A stretch of 9,471 nucleotides of DNA from Lachnospiraceae bacterium UBA3711 (GCA_002371345.1 DFHY01000080.1:1-9471); one strand, 5' to 3'. Shown: positions 1-7,755, numbered from the stretch's first letter. The notes: a model not told the origin generated them from the sequence alone. Program-made: numbers and translations.

Positions 1-333
1 AATCCGGATGAGGTCAGAGCGCTTCGGTTTGATCCGCTGGAAGGGTGCGCGTGCGTCTGCAGTCTTAAGACGGGGGAGGGTACTCTTCGGGCAGTGAATG
101 CGTCCGCCAGATCAAAAAGAGGCGATGTTTTCCTGACAATGGACCCCGCGTACCGGATAAGCTGCCGGAAGATCCCTTCAGTGATCCGTGTCACCGGATG
201 TGTTAAGACTAAGGATGTAAGGTGGGCTCTGGACAAGAGCCAGGAGCTGCTTCATAAACGTATGGGACAGGCGGGCGGTGTGGTCCGCCGCGCGGCAAAA
301 AGACTTCTCGCCGCGGTCCCGGTTAAGAGGTGA
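1..333 (+). CDS. C-terminal fragment of a probable surface-polysaccharide biosynthesis protein (5' end outside window)
   Basis: The frame is open from the first base and ends at TGA 331-333, giving 110 residues of the C-terminus; the true start lies upstream, so the GTG at 94 is an internal Val codon. The visible part begins with a beta-rich stretch containing LRFDPLEG and VFLTMDP, followed by an IRVTGCVKT strand and then a basic, helical tail (KSQELLHKRM onward, rich in Arg/Lys). As I recall it, an RFDPxEG ... FLTxDP module accompanies GTs and other enzymes of surface-glycan clusters in clostridia, often as an accessory domain. No catalytic motif is visible in this fragment, so the activity cannot be read. 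The gap to the next gene is only 4 nt, and all the following + strand genes are GTs, which supports a role in the same glycan pathway. It could equally be the tail of a GT or of a methyltransferase. Confidence 0.6.
   Translation, partial: NPDEVRALRFDPLEGCACVCSLKTGEGTLRAVNASARSKRGDVFLTMDPAYRISCRKIPSVIRVTGCVKTKDVRWALDKSQELLHKRMGQAGGVVRRAAKRLLAAVPVKR
325..332 (+). promoter_or_regulatory. Ribosome binding site that sets the start of the GT2-GT4 gene
   Basis: The purine-rich site AAGAGGTG lies just upstream of ATG 338, with about 7 nt between the AGAGG core and the start codon. It overlaps the stop codon of the preceding gene, which suggests translational coupling. The frame is also open back to a GTG at 278, but that codon lies inside the upstream gene and would add 20 residues that do not resemble a GT N-terminus, so ATG 338 is preferred. 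Confidence 0.6.
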
Positions 334-337
334 TGGG

Positions 338-3112
338 ATGGACAGAAACTTAAGCCGCAGCGCGGTAGATATAATTGTTCCGGTATACAACGGATACGAC
401 GACCTGATCCTCTGCATCGAGAGCATACGGAAGCATACGGATCTGTCGAGGCACCGCGTCATCCTTATTGATGACTGCAGTACCGATAAGAGGGTGCGCA
501 GCCTTGTACGCGACGCAGGCGCGGGACAGGATAAGAATGCGGATCATGGTATGATTGCGCACTTCAACAGCAGTAACAGGGGGTTCTCCGCAAATGTCAA
601 CAAGGGCCTCTCATGGTCGGAGCGTGATACGATCCTTCTGAACTCTGATACGATCGTGACAAGGGGCTGGGTGGAGAAGCTCAGGGCCTGCGCGTACAGC
701 AGCACGAGGATCGCGACGGTGACTCCGCTGTCAAATGCCGCAACTCTCGCTTCAGTTCCGGTATTCCTTAAGGACAATCCCCTGCCTGACTCATACAGTG
801 TGGATTCATACGCAGATCTCGTGGAAAGAGTGTCGCTGAGACGCTATCCAAGGGTGAGTGTCGGAGTCGGATTCTGCATGTACGTGAAGCAGGAAGCCTT
901 TGAGAGAGCGGGAGCTTTCGATGAGAAGGCATTCGGGCGCGGATACGGAGAGGAGAACGACTTCTGCTTCCGGTGCTCTATGCTCGGATTTACGCATGTG
1001 CTCTGTGACGATACATTTATCTATCACAGAGGAACAGCCTCTTTTGGATCGGAGGAGAAGAAGCTTCTGATCGCTGAACATGAACAGATCCTGAGAAAGC
1101 GCTATCCGCGCTTTATGAAGGAAAACGATGATTATTGCCGGGATGATCCCGACTCTGAGATCCGTGACAATCTCCTGCTGCACCAGTGCCTGGAGAACGG
1201 GAAAAAGAACATACTCTATTTCCTGCATCTGGACTTTCGCCAGATAGCGATGAAGAGCATCGGAGGTACACAGCTCCATGTCCGCGACCTGGTTTCCGGA
1301 GCGAAGGAGGATTATAACGTCTTCGTTATGGCGAGGGACAAGGACTGTCTGCGCCTGACAGTATATCTGAAGGATGAGAGGCTTCCGGAATGGAAGCTTC
1401 TTCAGAGCGGGGAATTCTCTGAGGCCGGCGGAAAGCTGATCTCCCTGAAGTTTCCTGTCGGCGGGGAAGAATCTTTTCCGGTCTTTTACGACGATAAAAT
1501 GGAGCAGGTAATAAGATCTGTACTGTTATCCTTCTCCATAGATATGGTGCATGTACATCATACGCAGGGCCTTTCACTGGATATTTTCCGTGTGTGCCGG
1601 GACCTGGAGATACCTGTGGCTGCGACACTGCACGATTATTACTATGCCTGCCCGACGACAAAGCTCATCCGTCCGGACGGACACTTCTGTCCGGAAACAG
1701 GAGTATTCACCGCTGTTTCCGACCGTGCGTGCGCCGCCTGCCTCAGGAAGAACTGCGGCTTTGGCAGAGTGAGGGTCATGGACCGGTGGCGGGAGGAAAA
1801 CCTCAGAGCGCTCGGAACCTGCCGGAGGATTATATTCCCGTCCGCCAGCGCGAGACAGATTATGTGTGAAGTGTTCCCGTCAATTGAGAAATCGAGCGAG
1901 GTCATTGAACACGGTACAGATATAGTAGAGTCCGGAAGCTTCGCTGCAGATCCGCCTGAGCGGATTGAGAAGACACAGAAGATGCATTCAAGGCTTGACC
2001 AGCTTCCGGGTGACGGAGGAAGCTTCAACTACATCTCGGGGTGGGCTTATCTGGAAGGAACACGAAGCACGGACACTTCGATCATCATCGAAGTGAATGA
2101 TTCGTCCGGAAACTCCCATTATGTACAGGTCCGCAGACAGGCAAGGCCTGATGTGGCCGCGGCCGCGGCACAGCCCGACTATCTGTGGAGCGGGATCCAT
2201 GCAGTATTCAGTATTCCGGGGCTTAAGGAAGGTAAGATCAGAATACGTCTTCTTATCCGTGACGGCGGCAGGGTCTGGACGGACGGCAGGGTATACCGTT
2301 CCTCATACAGGATGACGGGCTCAGGAGACGGAAGACTGAATGTGGCATACCTTGGAGGCGTGACAAAGGCAAAGGGCTCAGGTGTGCTGAAGCAGCTTAT
2401 AGAGTCGGGAGATGAGTCATTTAACCTGTTTGTGTACGGAGAGGTTGGTGACCCTGATATCAGAGCGCTGAAGAGGAGGGGGAATGTATTCTTCTCCGGA
2501 GTATACCAGAAGGACGATATATTCGACCTTCTTCGTGCCGGCGCGATCGATGCTGCAGTAGTCATGCCTGTCTGGGCTGAGACCTTCTGTTATACGCTCT
2601 CGGAGGCGTGGTCCTGCGGGATACCGGTGATAGGGACTGACATAGGAGCTGTAGGAGAGAGGATAAAGGACACCGGCGCAGGCTGGATCCTGCCTGCTGA
2701 CGCTTCAGGAGATGACGTCATAGCTCTGATCAGACATATCCTCGCTCACCCCGGGGAACTTGAGGAGAAGAAGAGAAGGGCTGAGGCTTGCCGGGTAAGA
2801 AGCATTGAGGATATGAACAGGGAATATAGACGTCTCTATGAGTCCTTCCTGGTGCCGTCAGATCCGGTAGTGCTAAGGCATGGCACAAGCCATGATCCGG
2901 ATTTTCTGATTCAGGGGCTCGCGATGGCTAATCCTGGCGTAAAAGGACATGGAGAGGCAGCACAGATGAACCGGCTGCGTGAAGAGAATGAGATGCTCCG
3001 CACATCTATGGAGATGCTGAAGAATACAATATCCTACAAGGTCGCAAGGAAGATATCCGAGGCTGATATCCCGTTCAAGGAGCAGCTGAAGAAGATGCTC
3101 AGAAGACAGTGA
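338..3112 (+). CDS. Bifunctional glycosyltransferase: GT2 domain fused to a GT4 domain with an inserted beta-rich module
   Basis: This 924-residue cytosolic enzyme probably adds two sugars in succession to a surface glycan. Residues about 10-270 form a GT2 (GT-A) domain: IIVPVYN near the start, DDCSTD at 45-50, the metal-binding DxD-type NSDT at 102-105 and GYGEEND at 202-208, as in rhamnosyltransferase-like GT2 enzymes. From about residue 295 a GT4 (GT-B) donor/acceptor half follows, with IGGTQLHV (from 308) and HDYYYACP (432-439). This half carries five clustered Cys at 438, 451, 465, 468 and 473. A beta-rich module, starting with ISGWAYLEG, occupies about 563-660. The second GT-B half (668-835) has the nucleotide-sugar E-x7-E motif at E748/E756. 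A probable coiled coil (about 877-900) and a basic tail end the protein. No membrane segment is seen. Sugars and linkages cannot be predicted from the sequence. Confidence 0.85.
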   Translation: MDRNLSRSAVDIIVPVYNGYDDLILCIESIRKHTDLSRHRVILIDDCSTDKRVRSLVRDAGAGQDKNADHGMIAHFNSSNRGFSANVNKGLSWSERDTILLNSDTIVTRGWVEKLRACAYSSTRIATVTPLSNAATLASVPVFLKDNPLPDSYSVDSYADLVERVSLRRYPRVSVGVGFCMYVKQEAFERAGAFDEKAFGRGYGEENDFCFRCSMLGFTHVLCDDTFIYHRGTASFGSEEKKLLIAEHEQILRKRYPRFMKENDDYCRDDPDSEIRDNLLLHQCLENGKKNILYFLHLDFRQIAMKSIGGTQLHVRDLVSGAKEDYNVFVMARDKDCLRLTVYLKDERLPEWKLLQSGEFSEAGGKLISLKFPVGGEESFPVFYDDKMEQVIRSVLLSFSIDMVHVHHTQGLSLDIFRVCRDLEIPVAATLHDYYYACPTTKLIRPDGHFCPETGVFTAVSDRACAACLRKNCGFGRVRVMDRWREENLRALGTCRRIIFPSASARQIMCEVFPSIEKSSEVIEHGTDIVESGSFAADPPERIEKTQKMHSRLDQLPGDGGSFNYISGWAYLEGTRSTDTSIIIEVNDSSGNSHYVQVRRQARPDVAAAAAQPDYLWSGIHAVFSIPGLKEGKIRIRLLIRDGGRVWTDGRVYRSSYRMTGSGDGRLNVAYLGGVTKAKGSGVLKQLIESGDESFNLFVYGEVGDPDIRALKRRGNVFFSGVYQKDDIFDLLRAGAIDAAVVMPVWAETFCYTLSEAWSCGIPVIGTDIGAVGERIKDTGAGWILPADASGDDVIALIRHILAHPGELEEKKRRAEACRVRSIEDMNREYRRLYESFLVPSDPVVLRHGTSHDPDFLIQGLAMANPGVKGHGEAAQMNRLREENEMLRTSMEMLKNTISYKVARKISEADIPFKEQLKKMLRRQ

Positions 3113-3207
3113 CCGGAAAGGAACCGCGTCGTCAGCTCAAACAGCCTGAACGTTCTGTCCGACATTCAGAAGTAAGGCAAAGGATTAAGTTAATGACAAT
3201 GTGTGAT

Positions 3208-3215
3208 GGAGAGGG
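3208..3215 (+). promoter_or_regulatory. Ribosome binding site of the first tandem GT2 gene
   Basis: GGAGAGGG lies 9 nt upstream of ATG 3225. The 112-nt gap before it (3113-3224) holds no convincing terminator, promoter or gene. Confidence 0.55.
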
Positions 3216-3224
3216 ATTGCCGCA

Positions 3225-4955
3225 ATGAAGCCGGGAAGACTGAAAACATATCTGAAAGACCACGGAGCAGCCGGCGGAATGGCGCTGCTGTTTGACAGAA
3301 TACTTCAGCGGGAAGTTCCGGAGGTGCCGTATGAGGCCTGGCAGAGACAGCATACCCCGTCGTCAGGCGATCTGAGAAGGATGGCTGGAACACATCTTCT
3401 GCGGAATCCTCTGATAGGCGTCAGAGCCTTGATTGACCGCCCCTGCCGGGCCGCTTTCATGAGGTCTCTTGACAGCCAGATATACAGGAACTTCAAGCCC
3501 GTGAAACGCGCGGATAATGCGGAGTATATCCTCATGGTCCACGGAAGCTGTACCCTGAGGCCTGACCTTCTGTGGAGATGTGCCGCCATGCTCGGGGATG
3601 GCGGGCCGAATACGGTCGATCTGATATATTTTGATTCGGATATAATTGATTCGGACGGTGTCAGAAAACAGCCGGCGTTCCGCGCTGAGTATGATCCTTA
3701 TCTTCTTGAGCGGGTGAACTACATGGGAAGCGTTGTCCTTGTGCGTGCCGAAAGGGCGCTTGAGGCCGGTCTTCCGGGAGCCACGGACGCTTCCTTCCAC
3801 GATTTCCTGAAGAGAGTGTGCTTCGGGACAGGAGACATGGCTCATTCCGGAAGGGAAGCTGTTAGGCATATTTCCGAGATTCTTTACCACACTTCAGGAG
3901 TGTATTCTGACCGCTCAGCCGGCGATGTATCACCATATGCGTATCAATCATGTGATCCGGCATATGCGGACTGTCCGTCCGATGTGCCGGATACGCAGCG
4001 CCGGAATATATATGAAGCTGTGCAGGCCGGATCCGGTTCGCCGGAGAAGAAGGGCAGAGATCCGCTCATCAGTGTCCTGATTCCAAACAAGGACCACGCG
4101 GAAGACCTTGAGCGCTGTGTGGATTCTCTGATCAGAGTGAATACATGGAAGAATCTTGAGGTACTGATTATCGAGAATAACTCTGAGCTTGAAGAGACAT
4201 TCGCTCTGTACAGACGGCTTGAGGAGAGGGACGGCAGGATCAGAGTCATAAGATGGGACGGTGCTTTTAATTACGCTGCCATCAACAACTATGGCGCGTC
4301 CTTGGCAAGGGGCGGTTATCTGCTGCTGCTCAACAATGATACACGGATTCTTGACCCGGACAGTATAGCAAGGATGTTCAGTCTTGCGTCGAGACCTTCA
4401 GTCGGAGCGGCGGGCGCCCTTCTTCTGTATCCGGATGGAAGCGTTCAGCATGCAGGAATAATACTCGGATATGGAGGCATTGCGGGCCACGCATGGGAGA
4501 AGGAGAGACCCTGGGAAACATCCGGGGAATACCCGCGGCTCGTATTCTCGCATATACACAGCTCAAGCGCCGTCACTGGAGCGTGCATGATGCTTCGAAG
4601 GTCAGTCTGGCAGATGGCCGGAGGCATGGATGAGTCGCTTGAGGTCACATTCAATGATGTCGATCTGTGTATGAGGATAAGGAATGAGTGCTTAGATGTT
4701 GTAGTTCATCCGGGCGCATGCCTTATGCATTATGAGTCATCTTCAAGGGGAGGTGAGGATACTCCTCAGAAGGTATCCAGATTCCACAGGGAGATAAGGA
4801 TCTTTGTCCGGCGCTGGGAGAAGAAACTTGAGATGGGCGATCCCTTCTACAGCCCGTGCCTTACGCTTCTGGGAAGAAGCTGGACATGCCGGGACGATAT
4901 CCGTGAGAAGGGAAGGCCGTATCTGAAATATCTGCATATGGAAGAGGAATTGTAA
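3225..4955 (+). CDS. Family 2 glycosyltransferase with a degenerate N-terminal GT-A-like domain and an intact C-terminal one
   Basis: This 576-residue protein probably transfers a sugar onto a lipid-linked surface glycan in the cytosol. The catalytic domain is C-terminal (about 277-510): PLISVLIPNKDH at its start, IENNS at 316-320, the DxD-type NNDT at 370-373, FNDVDLCMRI (N477-D480) and HYESSSRG with a probable metal-ligand His at 502. This is the rhamnosyltransferase-like GT2 pattern. The N-terminal half (about 35-200) resembles a second GT-A domain, keeping DLIYFDSD (132-139) and a VNYMGSV segment. Its nucleotide-binding part is shortened, and the acidic metal motif appears as VHGS (105-108), so it is probably inactive. 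The PYEAWQRQH segment near residue 35 also occurs, in changed form, in the next gene. The stop codon overlaps the next start by one base (TAATG), which indicates translational coupling. The donor and linkage are unknown. Confidence 0.85.
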   Translation: MKPGRLKTYLKDHGAAGGMALLFDRILQREVPEVPYEAWQRQHTPSSGDLRRMAGTHLLRNPLIGVRALIDRPCRAAFMRSLDSQIYRNFKPVKRADNAEYILMVHGSCTLRPDLLWRCAAMLGDGGPNTVDLIYFDSDIIDSDGVRKQPAFRAEYDPYLLERVNYMGSVVLVRAERALEAGLPGATDASFHDFLKRVCFGTGDMAHSGREAVRHISEILYHTSGVYSDRSAGDVSPYAYQSCDPAYADCPSDVPDTQRRNIYEAVQAGSGSPEKKGRDPLISVLIPNKDHAEDLERCVDSLIRVNTWKNLEVLIIENNSELEETFALYRRLEERDGRIRVIRWDGAFNYAAINNYGASLARGGYLLLLNNDTRILDPDSIARMFSLASRPSVGAAGALLLYPDGSVQHAGIILGYGGIAGHAWEKERPWETSGEYPRLVFSHIHSSSAVTGACMMLRRSVWQMAGGMDESLEVTFNDVDLCMRIRNECLDVVVHPGACLMHYESSSRGGEDTPQKVSRFHREIRIFVRRWEKKLEMGDPFYSPCLTLLGRSWTCRDDIREKGRPYLKYLHMEEEL

Positions 4956-6679
4956 TGAATCGTGGTAAAACTGCGGAGAATGCTGCTGCTAAGGGACTTC
5001 GTTATCTGAGACAACGCGGGCTTAGGGAGTTCACCGATCACGCGGTTGAGAAGGCGCGGGATAAAAGATTCGATTATCAGAAATGGATACTGAAGCAGCG
5101 TATCACATCTGTGCAGGCGGGCTACCAGAAGAAGCTCCGCATGGCACAGATGCCCTGGGTGCACGTCATAGTGGCTCCGGGAGAGGCGGACTGTACTGAG
5201 AGGGGTGCGGAGGATCTTCTCGCAGGGACAATCCGCTCAGTGAAGGAGTCCACATATCCTAATGTCAGCCTGGTCCAGGCTCTGAATTCACAGATCCCCG
5301 ATGAGGATTACCTGGCGTGTGTATGCCAGGGCGATCTTATTGAGAGAAATGCCTTCTTTGAGATGGTTCAGGCTGTTCAGAACGGAGCGGACGCGGTTTA
5401 TACAGATTCAGACTATTATGAGAGGAAAGACGGGAGCAATACTTATTCTGATCCGATGTTCAAGCCGGACTATAATCCGGACTATCTGAGATCATTCAAC
5501 TATATAGGTTCACTGATGATGGTCCGCGTCGGCATCATCCGCAGTTTCTATGAGGAAGGGCACAATGACAGGATCCCGACCGGGCAGAATCTGGCGGATC
5601 CTGCATTTTACTATGCGCTGACACTCAGATGCATGAGCCGTGCCGGCGCGAAGGGCGGGGTCAGGCATGTTCCGAAGGTGCTGTGCCATGTCCTGAAGCG
5701 TGATTTACGCGGGAACATGGCAGATGGTTCTGACCTGAAGGACCGGACGCGCCGGGTGCTTGAGGATGACATCAGGGAGAGGGGGCTCAGGGGAACGGTA
5801 GAGGACGGGCCGGTTCCTGGGTCATTTCATATTGCGTACGAGACAGATGGCGAGCCTCTGGTCTCCATAATAATACCCAGCAGGGACAATGCTTCTGTGC
5901 TGGAGAACTGCATCATGTCGATACGCAGAAGGTCGACCTGGAAGAATTATGAGATCATAGTCGTTGAGAATAACTCAAGGCAGAGGCAGACACTCGAACT
6001 GTACCGCAGACTGGAGGAGAGAAATGAGGCGAGGATCGTGCGGTACAATCACGCATTTCATTTCTCAAGGGTTATAAATGATGGCGTGAGGAGATCAAAA
6101 GGTGATTACTTAATATTGATGAATAACGATGTGACGGTAAGTACTCCCGACTGGATCGAGCGGCTGCTCGCGCATGCGGCAAGACAGGGGATCGGGGCGG
6201 TTGGCCCGAAGCTTCTGTATCCGGACGGAAGAGTGCAGTCTGCCGGGATAGTAACGGGAATCATGGGATTCGCCGGCTCGATGATGGTCGCGGAGGACGC
6301 GGACAATCCCGGATATATGGGACGCGCGTGTCTGACGCAGAATATGAGCGCTGTTACCGCGGCGTGCATGATGGTGAAGCGCAGTGCGTTTATGAAGGCG
6401 GGAGGATTTCCTGATGAATTCAGCGTAGCGCTTGGAGATGTGGACTTCTGCCTGAGCCTTGTTGATAAGGGCTACAGGAATGTATGGGAACCGGCGGCGG
6501 TCATGATTCATCATGAATCGCTTACACGCGGCGCGGAGGATTCCAGGGCAAAGAAGAAGCGGTTTGCCGCTGAGAAGGCCCGCTTTCGCAGGAAGCGGGC
6601 CGGGATTCTGAAGGAAGGGGATCCGGCATACAACCCTAACCTGTCCCGGCGCCGCTGCGACTGGTCTCAGCAGACCTGA
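4955..6679 (+). CDS. Family 2 glycosyltransferase, paralogue of the preceding gene, with a partly degenerate N-terminal GT-A-like domain
   Basis: This 574-residue protein is a clear paralogue of its upstream neighbour. Both share the STWKN/NTWKN segment, an ENNS motif, LYRRLEER, a NND motif and LLYPDG. The C-terminal catalytic domain (about 300-530) starts with PLVSIIIPSRDN and carries VENNS (337-341), MNNDV (389-393), LGDVDFC (from 493) and HHESLTRG (H519, H520, E521). The N-terminal half is again GT-A-like: DAVYTDSD ends at D153, followed by FNYIGSL. The usual acidic metal motif reads QGD (125-127), so activity there is doubtful. An AGAGGA site 6 nt before the ATG and the one-base overlap with the previous stop favour this start. 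It is the last gene of the + strand operon and converges on aroF, 7 nt away. A very basic segment (about 535-550, rich in Arg/Lys) follows the catalytic domain. Confidence 0.85.
   Translation: MNRGKTAENAAAKGLRYLRQRGLREFTDHAVEKARDKRFDYQKWILKQRITSVQAGYQKKLRMAQMPWVHVIVAPGEADCTERGAEDLLAGTIRSVKESTYPNVSLVQALNSQIPDEDYLACVCQGDLIERNAFFEMVQAVQNGADAVYTDSDYYERKDGSNTYSDPMFKPDYNPDYLRSFNYIGSLMMVRVGIIRSFYEEGHNDRIPTGQNLADPAFYYALTLRCMSRAGAKGGVRHVPKVLCHVLKRDLRGNMADGSDLKDRTRRVLEDDIRERGLRGTVEDGPVPGSFHIAYETDGEPLVSIIIPSRDNASVLENCIMSIRRRSTWKNYEIIVVENNSRQRQTLELYRRLEERNEARIVRYNHAFHFSRVINDGVRRSKGDYLILMNNDVTVSTPDWIERLLAHAARQGIGAVGPKLLYPDGRVQSAGIVTGIMGFAGSMMVAEDADNPGYMGRACLTQNMSAVTAACMMVKRSAFMKAGGFPDEFSVALGDVDFCLSLVDKGYRNVWEPAAVMIHHESLTRGAEDSRAKKKRFAAEKARFRRKRAGILKEGDPAYNPNLSRRRCDWSQQT
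6558..6601 (-). terminator. Possible intrinsic terminator of the aroF transcript, embedded in the end of the GT gene
   Basis: Read on the minus strand, transcription leaving aroF first meets a perfect 9-bp stem (GGCCCGCTT / AAGCGGGCC, 7-nt loop, 6577-6601). It then meets a 5-bp stem (AGCGG / CCGCT, loop CAAA, 6558-6571) followed directly by the T-rich run TCTTCTTT. Both hairpins lie inside the coding end of the convergent GT gene, because the gap between the two genes is only 7 nt. The T-run is interrupted by C and the second stem is short, so this is a suggestion, not a firm call. Confidence 0.3.
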
Positions 6680-6686
6680 TCGTACG

Positions 6687-7727
6687 TCAGAGAAGGCGCT
6701 TGTATATGTCGAAGATGAGCTTCTCGGAATCGTCCCATCCAAGGCATGGGTCTGTTATCGACTGCCCGTAGACATGTCCGGGCCCTCCGACGATGTCCTG
6801 CCTGCCTTCCACCAGATAGCTCTCTATCATCAGTCCTTTGACAAGCTTTTTCAGGTCAGGATTGTATAAGCGGCTGTGCAGGATCTCATGTGCGATACGT
6901 ACCTGCTCATGTGCCTGCTTGTTGGAATTTGAATGGTTGCAGTCGACAATCACCGCCGGGTTCTTCAGATCGTGCCGGCTGTAGAGCTGGGCAGTCAGCA
7001 GAAGATCCTCATAGTGGTAGTTTGGCAGGCAGTTTCCGTGCTTGTTGACTGAGCCGCGGAGAACGACGTGGGCAAGCTCGTTTCCGTCCGTAGTGACATC
7101 CCACCCTCTGTAGATGAAATTGTGGGAGGCCTGTGCGGCTATTATGGAGTTGAACATGACCGTGAGGTCACCGCTGGTCGGGTTCTTCATGCCTGCGGGA
7201 ATATCCATTCCCGATACTGTCATCCGGTGCTGCTGGTCCTCAACGGAACGCGCGCCGACCGCGACATAGCTCAGTACATCGTCAAGATATCTGTAATTCT
7301 CGGGGTAGAGCATCTCATCGGCGGCAGTAAGTCCGGTCTGCTCGATCGAACGCATGTGGAGCTCGCGAATAGCGATGATGCCGGCAAGAAGATCCGGTTT
7401 CTTGGCCGGATCCGGCTGATGGAGAAGACCCATATATCCCTTTCCCGTAGTCCGGGGCTTATTCGTGTAGATCCTCGGTACAATCAGTATGCGGTCCGCA
7501 ACCTTCTCCTGTACGCGGGACAGACGAATGAGGTAATCAAGAACCGCGTCCTCCCGGTCAGCGCTGCAAGGGCCGATTATCAGCAGAAACCGGTCGCACC
7601 TGCCGGTGAAGATGTCACGTATCTCCTGATCCCGCTGCTTCTTGATCCTGCTGACAGTGGCTGAGAGCGGATAGCTTGACTTTATCTCCGCGGGAATCGG
7701 CAGCTTCTTTTCAAAATGCATAGACAT
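6687..7727 (-). CDS. aroF: Class I 3-deoxy-7-phosphoheptulonate (DAHP) synthase, AroF/AroG type
   Basis: This cytosolic enzyme condenses phosphoenolpyruvate and erythrose 4-phosphate to DAHP, the first step of the shikimate pathway to Phe, Tyr and Trp. The length of 346 residues matches E. coli AroG (350). The four metal ligands are present and almost co-numbered with AroG: C54 (in GPCSADRE), H265 (DCNHSNS), E302 (MIESYL) and D326 (SITDPCLGW). Other family signatures are NKPRTTG (89-95), a GAR Arg at 160, KNPTSGD (181-187) and LRGS (R224). One oddity is Met99 in RTTGKGYMGL, where AroG has a PEP-binding Lys. The segments ADEMLYPENYRYL and FIYRGWDVTTDGN look like the clostridial branch. The ATG at 7727 follows GGAAGGAAG at about 8 nt. 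The gene sits 28 nt after rnhA and is probably co-transcribed with it. The symbol is a family label; the paralogue type and feedback effector cannot be told. Confidence 0.93.
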   Translation of the reverse strand: MSMHFEKKLPIPAEIKSSYPLSATVSRIKKQRDQEIRDIFTGRCDRFLLIIGPCSADREDAVLDYLIRLSRVQEKVADRILIVPRIYTNKPRTTGKGYMGLLHQPDPAKKPDLLAGIIAIRELHMRSIEQTGLTAADEMLYPENYRYLDDVLSYVAVGARSVEDQQHRMTVSGMDIPAGMKNPTSGDLTVMFNSIIAAQASHNFIYRGWDVTTDGNELAHVVLRGSVNKHGNCLPNYHYEDLLLTAQLYSRHDLKNPAVIVDCNHSNSNKQAHEQVRIAHEILHSRLYNPDLKKLVKGLMIESYLVEGRQDIVGGPGHVYGQSITDPCLGWDDSEKLIFDIYKRLL

Positions 7728-7755
7728 GGGTATTCTTCCTTCCTGAAATAAACGA

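Noticed and set aside
278..337. 20-residue extension of the GT2-GT4 protein from GTG 278
   Set aside because: It lies inside the upstream gene, while ATG 338 has a well-placed ribosome binding site and leads straight into the first GT2 strand.
2156..2169. 14-bp GC palindrome GCCGCGGCCGCGGC
   Set aside because: It is simply a run of alternating GCC/GCG codons for alanine in the inserted module; low complexity explains it.
2879..2894. CATGGC-ACAA-GCCATG inverted repeat near the 3' part of the GT2-GT4 gene
   Set aside because: A 6-bp stem inside coding sequence is expected by chance, and nothing around it suggests a site.
3146..3171. Small inverted repeats (CTGAA/TTCAG and TTCTG/CAGAA) in the gap between GT genes
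   Set aside because: The stems are 5 bp, mutually exclusive and without a T-run, so they do not support a terminator.
3113..3175. In-frame continuation of 20 codons after the TGA of the GT2-GT4 gene, suggesting stop read-through
   Set aside because: The added residues show no domain continuation, no recoding signal is visible, and the protein already ends in the usual coiled coil and basic tail.
6663..6676. GGTCT/AGACC hairpin at the end of the GT operon
   Set aside because: It has only 5 bp and no T-run on the + strand, so it is not credible as an intrinsic terminator.
6110..6742. 210-codon open frame on the - strand across the end of the GT gene
   Set aside because: It is a shadow of the GT2 catalytic domain and aroF. 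It is rich in Arg, Ser and Pro without any domain signal, and runs through clearly coding DNA on both sides.
7391..7416. GATCCGG/CCGGATC repeat and a 12-bp palindrome inside aroF
   Set aside because: They lie in conserved codons of the DAHP synthase loop region, with a length common by chance.
7068..7664. 198-codon open frame on the + strand, antisense to aroF
   Set aside because: The aroF frame opposite it carries all catalytic motifs. The antisense protein has no recognisable domain, and its length follows from the codon bias of the real gene.
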